Shown one piece after another: positions 1-11,468 of a stretch of 64,000 nt of DNA (the stretch's first letter is position 1; the number at the start of each line of letters is the position of its first letter). Both the position numbers and the translations under genes were made by a program. The notes under the pieces are model-generated. The model worked only from the letters and a program-made list of their open reading frames with translations. It was not told the origin of the DNA and searched no databases. The stretch covers positions 1,116,001 to 1,180,000 of the forward strand of contig NZ_JBIGIB010000001.1 of assembly GCF_043555935.1 (NCBI RefSeq). Direction: 5' to 3'. This DNA comes from Pelomonas baiyunensis. Lineage in GTDB: Bacteria; Pseudomonadota; Gammaproteobacteria; Burkholderiales; Burkholderiaceae_C.

Positions 1-70
1 CCACATCGGTGGCGATGGGGCCCGCGGGCGCGCTGCCGTGGCGGTACGGCGGTTCAGGCTGAAAAGGCAT
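1..70 (-). CDS. N-terminal fragment of an unidentified protein, cut by the window edge
   Basis: An ATG on the minus strand at 70 opens a frame that runs off the window edge after 23 codons. The visible N-terminus begins MPFQPEPPYRHG. It starts 12 bases after the stop of the cyclase/FHA gene, so it is probably co-transcribed with it. The pattern F-x-PEPP-x-x-HG recalls the first residues of some betaproteobacterial ferrochelatases, but the conserved NLGTP motif would lie outside the window, so no function is assigned. Confidence 0.45.
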   Translation of the reverse strand, partial: MPFQPEPPYRHGSAPAGPIATDV

Positions 71-82
71 GGGTGAGGGTAG

Positions 83-1051
83 TCAGCGGCGGCCGCGCAG
101 GCCGAAGGGCTGTTGAGGTTCGGTGTCCGCGAAGTGCAGCACCTCGAATCGGACGATGGGCGACTGTTCATCGGTCGGCGGGCCGCCCAAGCCGATGACG
201 CCCGAGCCGTGCAGCGTGCAACTGCCGCGTTTGAGGCTGAGCATTTCGCCCGATTCCCCGAAGCGAACGTAGGTGCCGTTGTAGGACAGGTCAGTCAATT
301 CGAAGCTGCTGCCTTGCCAGTCGATGCGGGCATGGGAGCGCGACACGCGGGCGTCGGTGATGCAGTAGGTGGCTTGCACGCTGCGGCCCAGGACGATGGG
401 CATGGCGTGGATGTCGAACACGCGGTCGAGGTCGCCCCAGGTCAAGCGCATGCCGTCGGGTTCGACGGAGCGCATCGGCTCGCCGAATTGCGTGGCGGCG
501 TCGTCCGCGCTGAGCAGGGCAGCGGCGTCCATGCGGTACACGTGCACGGGCTCGATGCGACCGCGCACCGAGATGCGGTCCAGGCTGCGAAACCGCCCTT
601 TGGACGCGTGGTGCAGCCCGGCCAGCACTTCGGCGGTGATCAACGTCTCGCCATCGCCCGCGTGGTCGATCAGCCGCGCGGCCACGTTGACGGCGTCGCC
701 GAAACAGTCGCTGTTGAGTTCCACCACCTCGCCGCGCGCCAGGGCCACCTGCAGGCGCAATGCCAGCATGGCAGGGTTGTTCAGGCGCCGGGCCCGTTGC
801 ACGGTCCGCTCCAGCATGTCTTGCATGCGCTGGGCAGCACGCACGCCGTCACGCGGGGTGTCGAACGCAGCCATCAGGCCATCGCCCAGGGTCTTGATCA
901 ACTGGCCGCCGCTTTCCAGCACCGCTTCACTGATCTGCCCCACGGTCTGCGTGACCAGGGCGCTGGCCTCGGCGTTGCCGAGGGACTCGTACAGCCCGGT
1001 GCTGCCACGCAGGTCGGCAAAGAGGACAGTGCGCTCGCGGATGGCGGTCAT
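83..1051 (-). CDS. Class III adenylate/guanylate cyclase domain fused to an FHA domain
   Basis: 322 aa, soluble. The N-terminal half (about residues 5-170) is a class III nucleotidyl cyclase domain. It has the metal-binding motifs FADLRGST and KTLGDGLMAAF, and the NVAARL motif carrying the transition-state Asn and Arg, so it looks catalytically competent. The C-terminal part (about 205-305) is a forkhead-associated domain with the GRS, SRSHARI and NGTYV motifs that bind phosphothreonine. The fusion suggests cyclic-nucleotide synthesis controlled by a Ser/Thr kinase; a complete kinase lies at 17.4 kb, but a link is only inference. The gene lies downstream of rpoD on the same strand, behind a terminator, so it probably has its own promoter. 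Confidence 0.85.
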   Translation of the reverse strand: MTAIRERTVLFADLRGSTGLYESLGNAEASALVTQTVGQISEAVLESGGQLIKTLGDGLMAAFDTPRDGVRAAQRMQDMLERTVQRARRLNNPAMLALRLQVALARGEVVELNSDCFGDAVNVAARLIDHAGDGETLITAEVLAGLHHASKGRFRSLDRISVRGRIEPVHVYRMDAAALLSADDAATQFGEPMRSVEPDGMRLTWGDLDRVFDIHAMPIVLGRSVQATYCITDARVSRSHARIDWQGSSFELTDLSYNGTYVRFGESGEMLSLKRGSCTLHGSGVIGLGGPPTDEQSPIVRFEVLHFADTEPQQPFGLRGRR

Positions 1052-1070
1052 GGTGGCAGTTTACAGACGC

Positions 1071-1093
1071 AAAAAAGGCCGGACGGGCCGGCC
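1071..1093 (-). terminator. Rho-independent terminator after rpoD
   Basis: On the minus strand a perfect 6-bp stem GGCCGG / CCGGCC with a 5-base loop is followed directly by six T residues. It lies about 120 bases past the rpoD stop and just before the cyclase/FHA start, separating the two genes. Confidence 0.85.
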
Positions 1094-1213
1094 TGTGCTT
1101 TGGGGTGTGCGTGCAGCTTGTGCCTTGCCTCGCAGTGCGAGTCAGGGCGCCAACTCCGTGCGGTCTGCAAGCAGTCCGCACCGCCTTGCGGCGGCCCCGT
1201 CCCCGGTCAACCT

Positions 1214-3457
<2,244 letters not shown>

Positions 3458-3764
3458 GCAGGTCCTTCGGTTTGGGCGCGGTCAATTCAGAAATGCAGCA
3501 GCCACCGCTGCCAGCCCAGGCTCGGCGTCAAACCGGCGGGGAGGGAGCGGTGGCTTTCGTCGCCGGGGTGTCGGTCAGCAAGCAACCGAGGGACCCTGAC
3601 GTGGCGCGAACAAGCTGGCGTGATCGTTTGGTGTGCAGAGCTGGCGGAAAAGTTGGCCTTTGAAACCCCTTGGGTCATCCCGTTGGGTTACCCAGTGTCG
3701 CTGGGCGGCCGGGGTCCGGCATTTCTCTGCCGTCACTCTTGTTGACGCGCGCGGAAAACGCAAG
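3458..3764 (-). other. Long 5' leader of rpoD
   Basis: About 300 bases between the predicted start site (near 3758) and the rpoD ATG. Short open frames in it lack ribosome sites and recognisable motifs. A short hairpin (CCCAG / CTGGG around 3690-3705) is present; no riboswitch or RNA family is recognised. Confidence 0.45.
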
Positions 3765-3793
3765 ATTATCAGCGACAAATCGCCGAATTGCAA
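3765..3793 (-). promoter_or_regulatory. Sigma-70 promoter for rpoD
   Basis: On the minus strand TTGCAA (3793-3788) and GATAAT (3770-3765) are separated by exactly 17 bases. The site lies just past the dnaG stop codon, so rpoD can be transcribed independently of dnaG. Confidence 0.75.
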
Positions 3794-3806
3794 AAGCGTG
3801 ACAGGG

Positions 3807-5723
3807 CTAACCCTGATTTGGCTTTCCGGAGGCGGGGGTATTCAGGATGCCATGCCGCTCGCGCAGGCGGGCCAGCGCCTCCAGCGCCCGGCGGCGGTCG
3901 TCGTCAGTGGCGCCCACGCCACCTGGCAAGGCTGCCGGCGCACGGGCATGCAGTTCCGCCAGCGCGTGCCGGAGGTCGCCCGCGGGGTCGAGTTCCTCGA
4001 TGCCCAACTCTTGCGACGGCCGCACGAGACGCTGCGCCAAGTCGCCCAGGCCGTCAGCGGTCAATCCAGCCTGGACGACCGCCCAGGGCCCGGCGCCGTG
4101 GTGGGTGAGGTGGCGCTCCAGCCAATGGATCAGCTCCCCATGCGAGCCCGGCAGGTCGTGAAGCAGCGCGCGGTCTTCGTCGGTCAGGCTGTCCCAGAGT
4201 TCGCTATGTTGAAGCAGCAGGCGCACCGCGTTGTCGGTGGGTGTGGAAGGGGCGGCGCGAGGGCCTGCCGGGCGTTCTTCTTCGCCACGACGCTTGCCTT
4301 TCCATTCCCCCTTGGGCTTCCACTCGCCCTTGGGTTTCCATTCCCCCTTGGGCTGCCAGCGGGGTTTTTCGGCGCTGGCTGCATGGGCCGGTGCAGCCTC
4401 GTCCTGCGACACGACCGGCGCGCCCAGCCACAGCGCTTGCAATTCGGCCTCCGGCATCTGGCCCTGCCGGGCCAGGTCGCCGAGCAACTGCCGGCGCAGC
4501 AGCCCGTCAGGCAGCAAATTCCACAACGGGTGGGCCTGCTTGAGCATGCGGGCCCGACCTTCGGGCGTGCCCAGATCGCACCCGTCGGCGGCCACGTTGG
4601 ACAGCTGTCGCGACAGCGGGATGGCGCCCTCGACGCAGCGCTCAAATGCATCACTGCCCAGGTCGCGCACGTAGGAGTCCGGGTCGTGCTCGGGCGGCAG
4701 GAACAGGAACCGGACGGTGCGGGTCTCGGTGGCGTGTGGCAGGGCCGCCTCCAGCGCCCGCACGGCGGCGCGGCGGCCTGCGGCGTCCCCGTCGAAGCTG
4801 AACACAACGGATTCGGTGAAGCGGAACAGCTTGTGCACGTGGTCGGCCGTGCAAGCCGTGCCGAGCGTGGCCACGGCATTGCCGAAGTTGTGCTGGGCCA
4901 GCGCGACGACATCCATGTAACCCTCCACGACCAAGGCATAGCCGCGCTGGCGCATGGCCTGCCGGCCTTCGTACAGGCCGTACAGCTCCTTGCCTTTGTG
5001 GAAGACGGGGGTCTCTGGCGAATTCAGGTATTTGGGTTCGCCTTTGTCCAGCACTCGGCCGCCGAAGCCGATGACCTCGCCCTGCACGTTCCGGATGGGG
5101 AACATGATGCGATCGCGGAAGCGGTCGTAGCGTTTGGCGTCCTGCCCTGGCTCAGCTTCGGGCGTGATCACCAGGCCGCTTTCCACCAGCTGCGGGTCGT
5201 CATAGCTCGGAAAGCCGCTGGCGAGCGACCGCCAGCCTTCCGGCGCATAGCCCAGGCCGAAGCGGGCGGCGATCTGCCCGGTCAGGCCGCGGCCCTTCAG
5301 GTAGGTCACCGCGCGCTCGGACTTGCGCAGTTGTGCTTTGTAAAAATCAGAGGCGCGGGCCAGCACGTCAGTCAGGCTTTGCTGGCGTGCCTTCTCGGCC
5401 TTCGCTTTCTCCCGTTGCTCCGGGCTGCGTTCATCTTGCGGCACGACCATGCCGACCTGTTGCGCCAGGTCTTCCACGGCTTCGACGAAGGTGGCCGCCG
5501 TGTGCTCCATCAGGAAACCGATGGCGTTGCCGTGCACGCCGCAGCCGAAGCAGTGATAGGTCTGTCGGCTGGGGCTGACGATGAAGCTCGGCGATTTTTC
5601 GCCGTGGAACGGACACAAACCTTTGTGGTTGATGCCGGCCTTTTTCAGGTCCACGTGACGGCCCACCACGTCGACGATGTCGACGCGGGCCAGCAAATCC
5701 TGGATGAAGCCTTGGGGAATCAC
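3807..5723 (-). CDS. dnaG: DNA primase DnaG
   Basis: 638 aa; synthesises RNA primers at the replication fork. The CHC2 zinc-binding domain has C37, H40, C58 and C61 (CPFH and CFGC). The Toprim catalytic core follows with VVEGYMDVV near residue 265 and FDGDAAG near 312. The C-terminal domain, which in the family contacts the DnaB helicase, is less conserved. Between core and C-terminal domain the linker contains three tandem PKGEWK repeats. The start is GTG, 9 bases after the stop of the GGDEF-EAL gene, with a GAGGG run almost touching the start codon. It is followed by the rpoD promoter and rpoD. Confidence 0.97.
   Translation of the reverse strand: MIPQGFIQDLLARVDIVDVVGRHVDLKKAGINHKGLCPFHGEKSPSFIVSPSRQTYHCFGCGVHGNAIGFLMEHTAATFVEAVEDLAQQVGMVVPQDERSPEQREKAKAEKARQQSLTDVLARASDFYKAQLRKSERAVTYLKGRGLTGQIAARFGLGYAPEGWRSLASGFPSYDDPQLVESGLVITPEAEPGQDAKRYDRFRDRIMFPIRNVQGEVIGFGGRVLDKGEPKYLNSPETPVFHKGKELYGLYEGRQAMRQRGYALVVEGYMDVVALAQHNFGNAVATLGTACTADHVHKLFRFTESVVFSFDGDAAGRRAAVRALEAALPHATETRTVRFLFLPPEHDPDSYVRDLGSDAFERCVEGAIPLSRQLSNVAADGCDLGTPEGRARMLKQAHPLWNLLPDGLLRRQLLGDLARQGQMPEAELQALWLGAPVVSQDEAAPAHAASAEKPRWQPKGEWKPKGEWKPKGEWKGKRRGEEERPAGPRAAPSTPTDNAVRLLLQHSELWDSLTDEDRALLHDLPGSHGELIHWLERHLTHHGAGPWAVVQAGLTADGLGDLAQRLVRPSQELGIEELDPAGDLRHALAELHARAPAALPGGVGATDDDRRRALEALARLRERHGILNTPASGKPNQG
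4300..4353 (-). repeat. Three in-frame 18-bp tandem repeats in dnaG
   Basis: Three 18-bp units at 4300-4317, 4318-4335 and 4336-4353. The first and third are identical and the middle one differs at three positions. They encode PKGEWK three times in the linker before the helicase-binding domain of DnaG. Confidence 0.9.
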
Positions 5724-5732
5724 CCCTCGAGT

Positions 5733-8700
5733 TTAAAGAGGCAGCTGGGTGCCGCCCTTGACCTGTTGCGTCCAGTCGCTGGCGGCGAAGCTGCGCATCC
5801 AGTCGGCCAAGGCCGCCGGCGGCATGGCGGCGGCAATGCCATTGCCCTGGCCGTAGCGGCAGCCGATGCGCAGCAGCTCGCGGGCGTGTGCGCGACTTTC
5901 CACCCCCTTGGCCAGCACGGCGCAGCCGAGGTTGCGGCCCAACGCAATCACGCTCTCCACCAAGGAGAGGTCCTGTGCGTCGCCCAGCATGCCTTGCACA
6001 TAGCTGCGGTCCAGTTTCAGGGTGTCCACCGGCAGCCGCTTCAAGGAGGCGAGGTGGGTGTAACCGGCGCCGAAGTCGTCCAGCGCGATGGTCATGCCCA
6101 GCGTGAGGCAGCGTTGGATCAAGGCCTGGGTGGCTTCGGTCTCGGCCAAGGCGTCGGCTTCCAGCACATCCAGGTGCAGCAGCGACGCCACCTCGGCGGG
6201 CTGGCGCTGCAGCAGTTCCTGCAGGCGCTGCGGGAAGTCCGGTTGATTCAGCTGCCGGGCGCCCACGTTGACGCTGACCGGCAACCCGGTGCCGCCGCGA
6301 ATGCCTTCTTGCCGCCACAGCGCGGCTTGCTGCAGTGCCTGTTCAATGACCCAGTCGCCCAGCTGCACGGCCAAGCCCGTGGTTTCGATCAGCGGCAGGA
6401 AATGCGCTGGCGCCAGCAGGCCGCGGTCTGGGTGCTGCCAGCGCAGCAGCGCTTCCACGCCCATGACCTGTCCGGTGCGCAGGTCCACGTGAGGTTGGTA
6501 GTGCAGCACCAGTTCGCCCGCGTCCAGCGCCTTCTGGAGCCGGGCCAGCGCGATGAGGGACGCTTCGTCGCGCTGATCCAGGTTGGGGTCGTGAAACTGG
6601 ACTCGGCTGCGGCCGGCGTGCTTGGCGCGGTACAGGGCGTGGCCTGCGTGGCGCAAGAGCGTTTCCGGGTCGGCGTCGTCCCGCGGATAGACGGTTGCGC
6701 CCACGCTGGCGCCGATTTCCAGCGCCAGGCTAGCGCCGGCACGGCTGCCCCGCACGGCAACGGGCGTACCCAGCACCGCCAGCAGGCGTTCGACGCCGCG
6801 TTGGGCTTCCTCTGGGGTCTGGGCGCGCATGACGACCGCGAACTCGTCGCCATGCAGCCGCGCGAGTTGATCGGCCGTGTCCGGCGAGGCGCCCCGCGCC
6901 CCGCGAAGCGCCGATTTCAAGCGCGTGCTGAGTTGCAACAGCGCGGCGTCAGCCACGACGGGCCCGTGCTCGGTGTTGACCTTGGCAAAGTCGTCGAGGT
7001 CGATGACCGCCACGACCAACTGGAAGCCGTCCCGCGTGGCGGCGGCCATGGCCTGTTGCAGCAGGCGCATGAACTCGTCCCGGTTGGGCAGCCCGGTGGC
7101 CAAGTCATAGCGCATCCGCCGGCGTAGCAATTCCTGCTGGCGCAGGGATTCACCCAAGTCCGTCAGGCTCAACACCCGCCAACGCGGCGTCACGCCGTCG
7201 GGCTCGGCGACCGGGCTCAGCTTGGCGGCAAACACATGCTTGCCGCCGTCGCTGAGTTCGGTTTGCAGTTGCCCCGCCCAGCTGCGGCCGGCGTTCAGTT
7301 CCGACAGCAAGGCAATCGGCTCCAGCCCACTGCGCTGGAGGTTGGACAGGCTCAGGGGCGCGGCCACGCGGCCGATCAAGGATTCGCGGGACGCATGGAC
7401 GATGTCGCAGTACGCCGGGTTCACCTCCACGATGCGCCACTGCGTGTCCACCACAGCCAGGCCTTCGCTGGCTTGCTGGAACAGCGTGGCGGACATGCGT
7501 TCGCGTTCTTGCGCGGTGTGGCGCCAACTGACGTCGGCCAGGGATGCGATCAGGCCGCCGGCTTTGCCGTCGCGGTCACGCACGGGCACATGGGCCTGCA
7601 GCTCGTGCCAACGCCAGTCGCCACCGTCGGCGGCCAGGCGCAGTGACACGCTGAGGTGGTTGCGTTCGGGGTCGGCCAGCAGATCGCGCAAGGCGCGGCG
7701 AATGCCGTCGCGGTCGCGCGGGTGGGCCAAGCGCAACCAGTCCAGCGGGCCCGAGCCGCCAGCGGAGCCGTCCAGCGGCGTGGTCAGCGCCACCCACCGT
7801 GCCGAGGCATGCCGGCGCCCTTCGGGCAGGCGCCATTCCGCCAGCGCGAGCCCTTGGGCATCCAGCGCACTGCGCCAGCCGTCGCGGTCGCGGAAGTGCT
7901 GCTGGCTCAGTCCGGCGATGAGCAGCGGCAGGCCCGCCAGGGCGGCGCCGGCCAGGAAGGCGGGGGTGCTGGGCTGCGCTCCCAGGGCCCACAGCGCCAG
8001 CAACACGCAGCTCAGGTTGGCGTTGGAGCGCGGCGACGCCTGCAGTGCGTGCATGGCCAGCAACAGGTGGGGCAGCAGCAGCCAGTTGCTGGAGCCCGAG
8101 CGCCATGACAGAACAGCTTGAGCGCCCAGCGCCGCCAGCGCCAGTGCGCGGCCCAGGCGACGGCTGCCGCGGCGCGGGCGCTGAATGCTGGCCTGCATCG
8201 CGGTGCCGGCGGCCAAGAGCGCCAAGCAGAACGCGCCCGCCATAGGCAGCGATGCACTGAAGGCCGCGGCCCAACCCGTGCCAGCCAGGGTGCCGGTGGC
8301 GGTCAGCACCAAGGTCACCAAGGCGGGGGCAAGCACCCCGGCCAGCGCGGCGAACACGCCCACTTCACGCCAATTCGCCAGGCGGCCGGTCAATCCCAAG
8401 CGACGCAACCAGGTGCGATGCAGCGCCAGCGCCACCACGGGCAGGCACAGGATGGCCAACAAAGGTGAGGTCAGGATGCGGGCTGGCGTGTCGGATGCCG
8501 CCAGCAACAAAGGCAGGCCACAGCCGAGCAGCAAGGTGCCCATCACCAGCGGCAGCATCCAGGTGGACAGGCGCCACAAGGTCATCAAGCCGAGCGCGGC
8601 AACAAGCCCGGGCACCAGCAGGTCTTGCGCGGCGTAGCTGCCCGCGGGTTGGGGCAGTTGCAGCGCGGCGGGCAGACGCGGCGCGAGCAGGCTCAAGGCT

Positions 8701-8897
8701 ACAACCAACGCGCCCGCGGAGCCCGCGATGCCGGCACGCACCACCCGATGCAGCTGGCGCCAGGCGCTGCGACGGATGCGGCGAGGCCCGGGCGGCAGCT
8801 GCGTGGTGGGGGGCGCCTGCAGGCTCAGATCAGAGCCTTGGCTTGGGGGAGCGGTGTCCGAAGCGCCGGAATGCAGATCCATGGTTTCACGCCCCAT
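5733..8897 (-). CDS. Membrane GGDEF-EAL protein with PAS domain (c-di-GMP turnover)
   Basis: 1054 aa. The N-terminal third has about eight or nine hydrophobic segments (residues 45-340) forming a membrane sensor. A PAS-like region follows (about 350-570), then GGDEF (about 590-760) and EAL (about 770-1035). The GGDEF signature reads RLHGDEF, a common variant, and no RxxD inhibitory site is evident. The EAL domain keeps EALLRW and DDFGAGYTHL, but the loop usually reading AEGVE is AKGVE, with Lys at residue 997 where a catalytic Glu is expected. It is therefore probably a diguanylate cyclase whose phosphodiesterase half is weak or purely regulatory. The ATG at 8897 may be replaced by one at 8882. 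It abuts dnaG. Confidence 0.9.
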   Translation of the reverse strand: MGRETMDLHSGASDTAPPSQGSDLSLQAPPTTQLPPGPRRIRRSAWRQLHRVVRAGIAGSAGALVVALSLLAPRLPAALQLPQPAGSYAAQDLLVPGLVAALGLMTLWRLSTWMLPLVMGTLLLGCGLPLLLAASDTPARILTSPLLAILCLPVVALALHRTWLRRLGLTGRLANWREVGVFAALAGVLAPALVTLVLTATGTLAGTGWAAAFSASLPMAGAFCLALLAAGTAMQASIQRPRRGSRRLGRALALAALGAQAVLSWRSGSSNWLLLPHLLLAMHALQASPRSNANLSCVLLALWALGAQPSTPAFLAGAALAGLPLLIAGLSQQHFRDRDGWRSALDAQGLALAEWRLPEGRRHASARWVALTTPLDGSAGGSGPLDWLRLAHPRDRDGIRRALRDLLADPERNHLSVSLRLAADGGDWRWHELQAHVPVRDRDGKAGGLIASLADVSWRHTAQERERMSATLFQQASEGLAVVDTQWRIVEVNPAYCDIVHASRESLIGRVAAPLSLSNLQRSGLEPIALLSELNAGRSWAGQLQTELSDGGKHVFAAKLSPVAEPDGVTPRWRVLSLTDLGESLRQQELLRRRMRYDLATGLPNRDEFMRLLQQAMAAATRDGFQLVVAVIDLDDFAKVNTEHGPVVADAALLQLSTRLKSALRGARGASPDTADQLARLHGDEFAVVMRAQTPEEAQRGVERLLAVLGTPVAVRGSRAGASLALEIGASVGATVYPRDDADPETLLRHAGHALYRAKHAGRSRVQFHDPNLDQRDEASLIALARLQKALDAGELVLHYQPHVDLRTGQVMGVEALLRWQHPDRGLLAPAHFLPLIETTGLAVQLGDWVIEQALQQAALWRQEGIRGGTGLPVSVNVGARQLNQPDFPQRLQELLQRQPAEVASLLHLDVLEADALAETEATQALIQRCLTLGMTIALDDFGAGYTHLASLKRLPVDTLKLDRSYVQGMLGDAQDLSLVESVIALGRNLGCAVLAKGVESRAHARELLRIGCRYGQGNGIAAAMPPAALADWMRSFAASDWTQQVKGGTQLPL

Positions 8898-9030
8898 TCA
8901 TGGCGCCAGGTTGGCGCGAGATGAATATCGATGCTGCTGACTTGGGCCGAAAAGATTCGGGCATCCCAGCAACAAGACGTTTAGCGAAAGCCATGCCGCA
9001 GTTTAGGCGCGGCGCCTGCTCCAATGAAAA

Positions 9031-9052
9031 GGGCCATCCCCTAGATGGCCCC
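9031..9052 (-). terminator. Terminator of the H-NS-like gene
   Basis: On the minus strand GGGCCATC and GATGGCCC form an 8-bp stem followed by TTTTC. It lies about 80 bases beyond the stop of the H-NS-like gene and before the GGDEF-EAL start. A second GC-rich hairpin (GCGCAGCC / GGCTGCGC) sits between it and the stop codon. Confidence 0.7.
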
Positions 9053-9132
9053 TTGAGTGGGTGCTTGTCATGTGCCCGATTGAGGCGACAACCCCCATTG
9101 GCAGCGCAGCCCGTGCGGCTGCGCCACTGATG

Positions 9133-9429
9133 TCAGACGGCGAAGTCGCTCAGCTGCGCGCCACCGGCGATGGCGGCCTTCAGCCACTTCGGCTGCAGGC
9201 CGCGCCCGCTCCAGGTTTCGCCCGTGGCGGCGTTGCGATATTTGGCGGCCACCTTCGAAACCTTCGCAGGCTTGGGCGCACGCATGGTGAGGTCAGCCAT
9301 GGTCAGGCCATATTCCGTCATCAAGGATTTAACCTTGGCCACGGCTTCGCTGCGCTCGCGCTCCTTGGTTTGGCTGATCTGCTCATCCAGCGCGGCGCGC
9401 TGGGCCAGAAGTTCCTTGAGACTGGACAT
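9133..9429 (-). CDS. H-NS family nucleoid-associated protein
   Basis: 98 aa. The N-terminal half is a charged helical oligomerisation region starting MSSLKELLAQRAALDEQ. The C-terminal half holds the DNA-binding signature TWSGRGLQPKWL, typical of short betaproteobacterial H-NS / BpH3-type proteins that silence AT-rich DNA. The ATG at 9429 is preferred because AAGAGGAAT lies just before it; the upstream extension of the frame is Arg/Pro-rich and unlike the family. Monocistronic, with its own candidate promoter and terminator. Confidence 0.9.
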   Translation of the reverse strand: MSSLKELLAQRAALDEQISQTKERERSEAVAKVKSLMTEYGLTMADLTMRAPKPAKVSKVAAKYRNAATGETWSGRGLQPKWLKAAIAGGAQLSDFAV

Positions 9430-9529
9430 GCTGCTATTCCTCTTGCGATTTGGCCGATGAGGCCGCAATGCTTGGGCTTGCGGCCTCGGAGCGGGAGGCG
9501 AGCGTGCTCGCCAATATCTCCGTGGGCGA

Positions 9530-9558
9530 ATTAAAACGCGATCATCAAAATCCCGCAA
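9530..9558 (-). promoter_or_regulatory. Candidate sigma-70 promoter of the H-NS-like gene
   Basis: On the minus strand TTGCGG (9558-9553) and TTTAAT (9535-9530) are 17 bases apart, about 100 bases before the start codon, in a locally AT-richer stretch. Confidence 0.45.
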
Positions 9559-9652
9559 GAGATTTTGTCGGCTGAGGGCGACGGGTATGTGATGGCTAAG
9601 GTAAACCCGTGTGGGGTTTCTGTGCCCTGTTGGGGGGTGTCAGGCAAAAGAA

Positions 9653-9683
9653 TGCCCCGCCACCGGCAGGCGGTGGCGGGGCA
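9653..9683 (-). terminator. Terminator of the YggX-type gene
   Basis: A GC-rich stem of about 12 bp (GCCCCGCCACCG pairing with CGGTGGCGGGGC) with a short loop, followed on the minus strand by ATTCTTTT. It lies about 40 bases after the gene's stop codon. Confidence 0.85.
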
Positions 9684-9721
9684 TTTGTTGGCGCCCAGTG
9701 TTGCGTTGGGCGGAGATGAAA

Positions 9722-10000
9722 TCAATTCGTCGGCGGCACGTATCCAGCCACGGCCTCGGCGCCAGTGCCGAAGAAGAATTGGTCCGCCTGACGCATCAGG
9801 TATTGGCGGGCCCGCAGGTCGGCCAGATTCAGCCGGTTTTCATTGACGAGCATGGTCTGATGCTTCATCCAGGCGGCCCAGGCTTCCTTGCTCACGTTTT
9901 CCCAAACCTTCTTGCCGAGTTCGGTGTGCACGGGGTAGGGCGGGAAGTCCAGCCCTTCGGCTTCCTTCTTCAGATAGGCGCATTGGACGGTGCGGGACAT
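9722..10000 (-). CDS. yggX: Probable Fe(II)-trafficking / oxidative damage protection protein (YggX family)
   Basis: 92 aa, the usual family length of about 90. It starts MSRTVQCAYLKKEAEGLDF, with the single conserved Cys near the N-terminus, and continues with the family blocks YPVHTELGKKVWENVSKEAW and NENRLNLADLRARQYL. The family protects Fe-S enzymes from oxidants and may handle labile iron. The ATG at 10000 has AGGAG upstream. Own terminator downstream; divergent neighbours are unrelated. Confidence 0.93.
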   Translation of the reverse strand: MSRTVQCAYLKKEAEGLDFPPYPVHTELGKKVWENVSKEAWAAWMKHQTMLVNENRLNLADLRARQYLMRQADQFFFGTGAEAVAGYVPPTN

Positions 10001-10085
10001 GGGGAACTCCTGAGACGTGAAAGGTGAAACGGCGCGCACTGTAGCGGCGCCTGCTATGGCAAGCCTTGCGGAAGGGCTTCGGGGC

Positions 10086-11429
<1,344 letters not shown>

Positions 11430-11437
11430 GGGACGAG

Positions 11438-11443
11438 ATTCTC
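11438..11443 (-). promoter_or_regulatory. -10-like element of argA
   Basis: GAGAAT on the minus strand, 8 bases before the argA ATG. No ribosome site fits between them, suggesting a leaderless transcript. No convincing -35. Confidence 0.4.
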
Positions 11444-11453
11444 GGGCCTGCGG

Positions 11454-11459
11454 GACAAT
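11454..11459 (+). promoter_or_regulatory. -10-like element of hrpA
   Basis: GACAAT on the plus strand, 9 bases before the hrpA ATG. The start site would fall at or next to the start codon. No convincing -35. Confidence 0.4.
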
Positions 11460-11468
11460 GGCGCGGCA

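Noticed and set aside
3487..3793. Two small open frames in the dnaG-rpoD gap
   Set aside because: No ribosome site or motif, and they overlap each other and the rpoD promoter.
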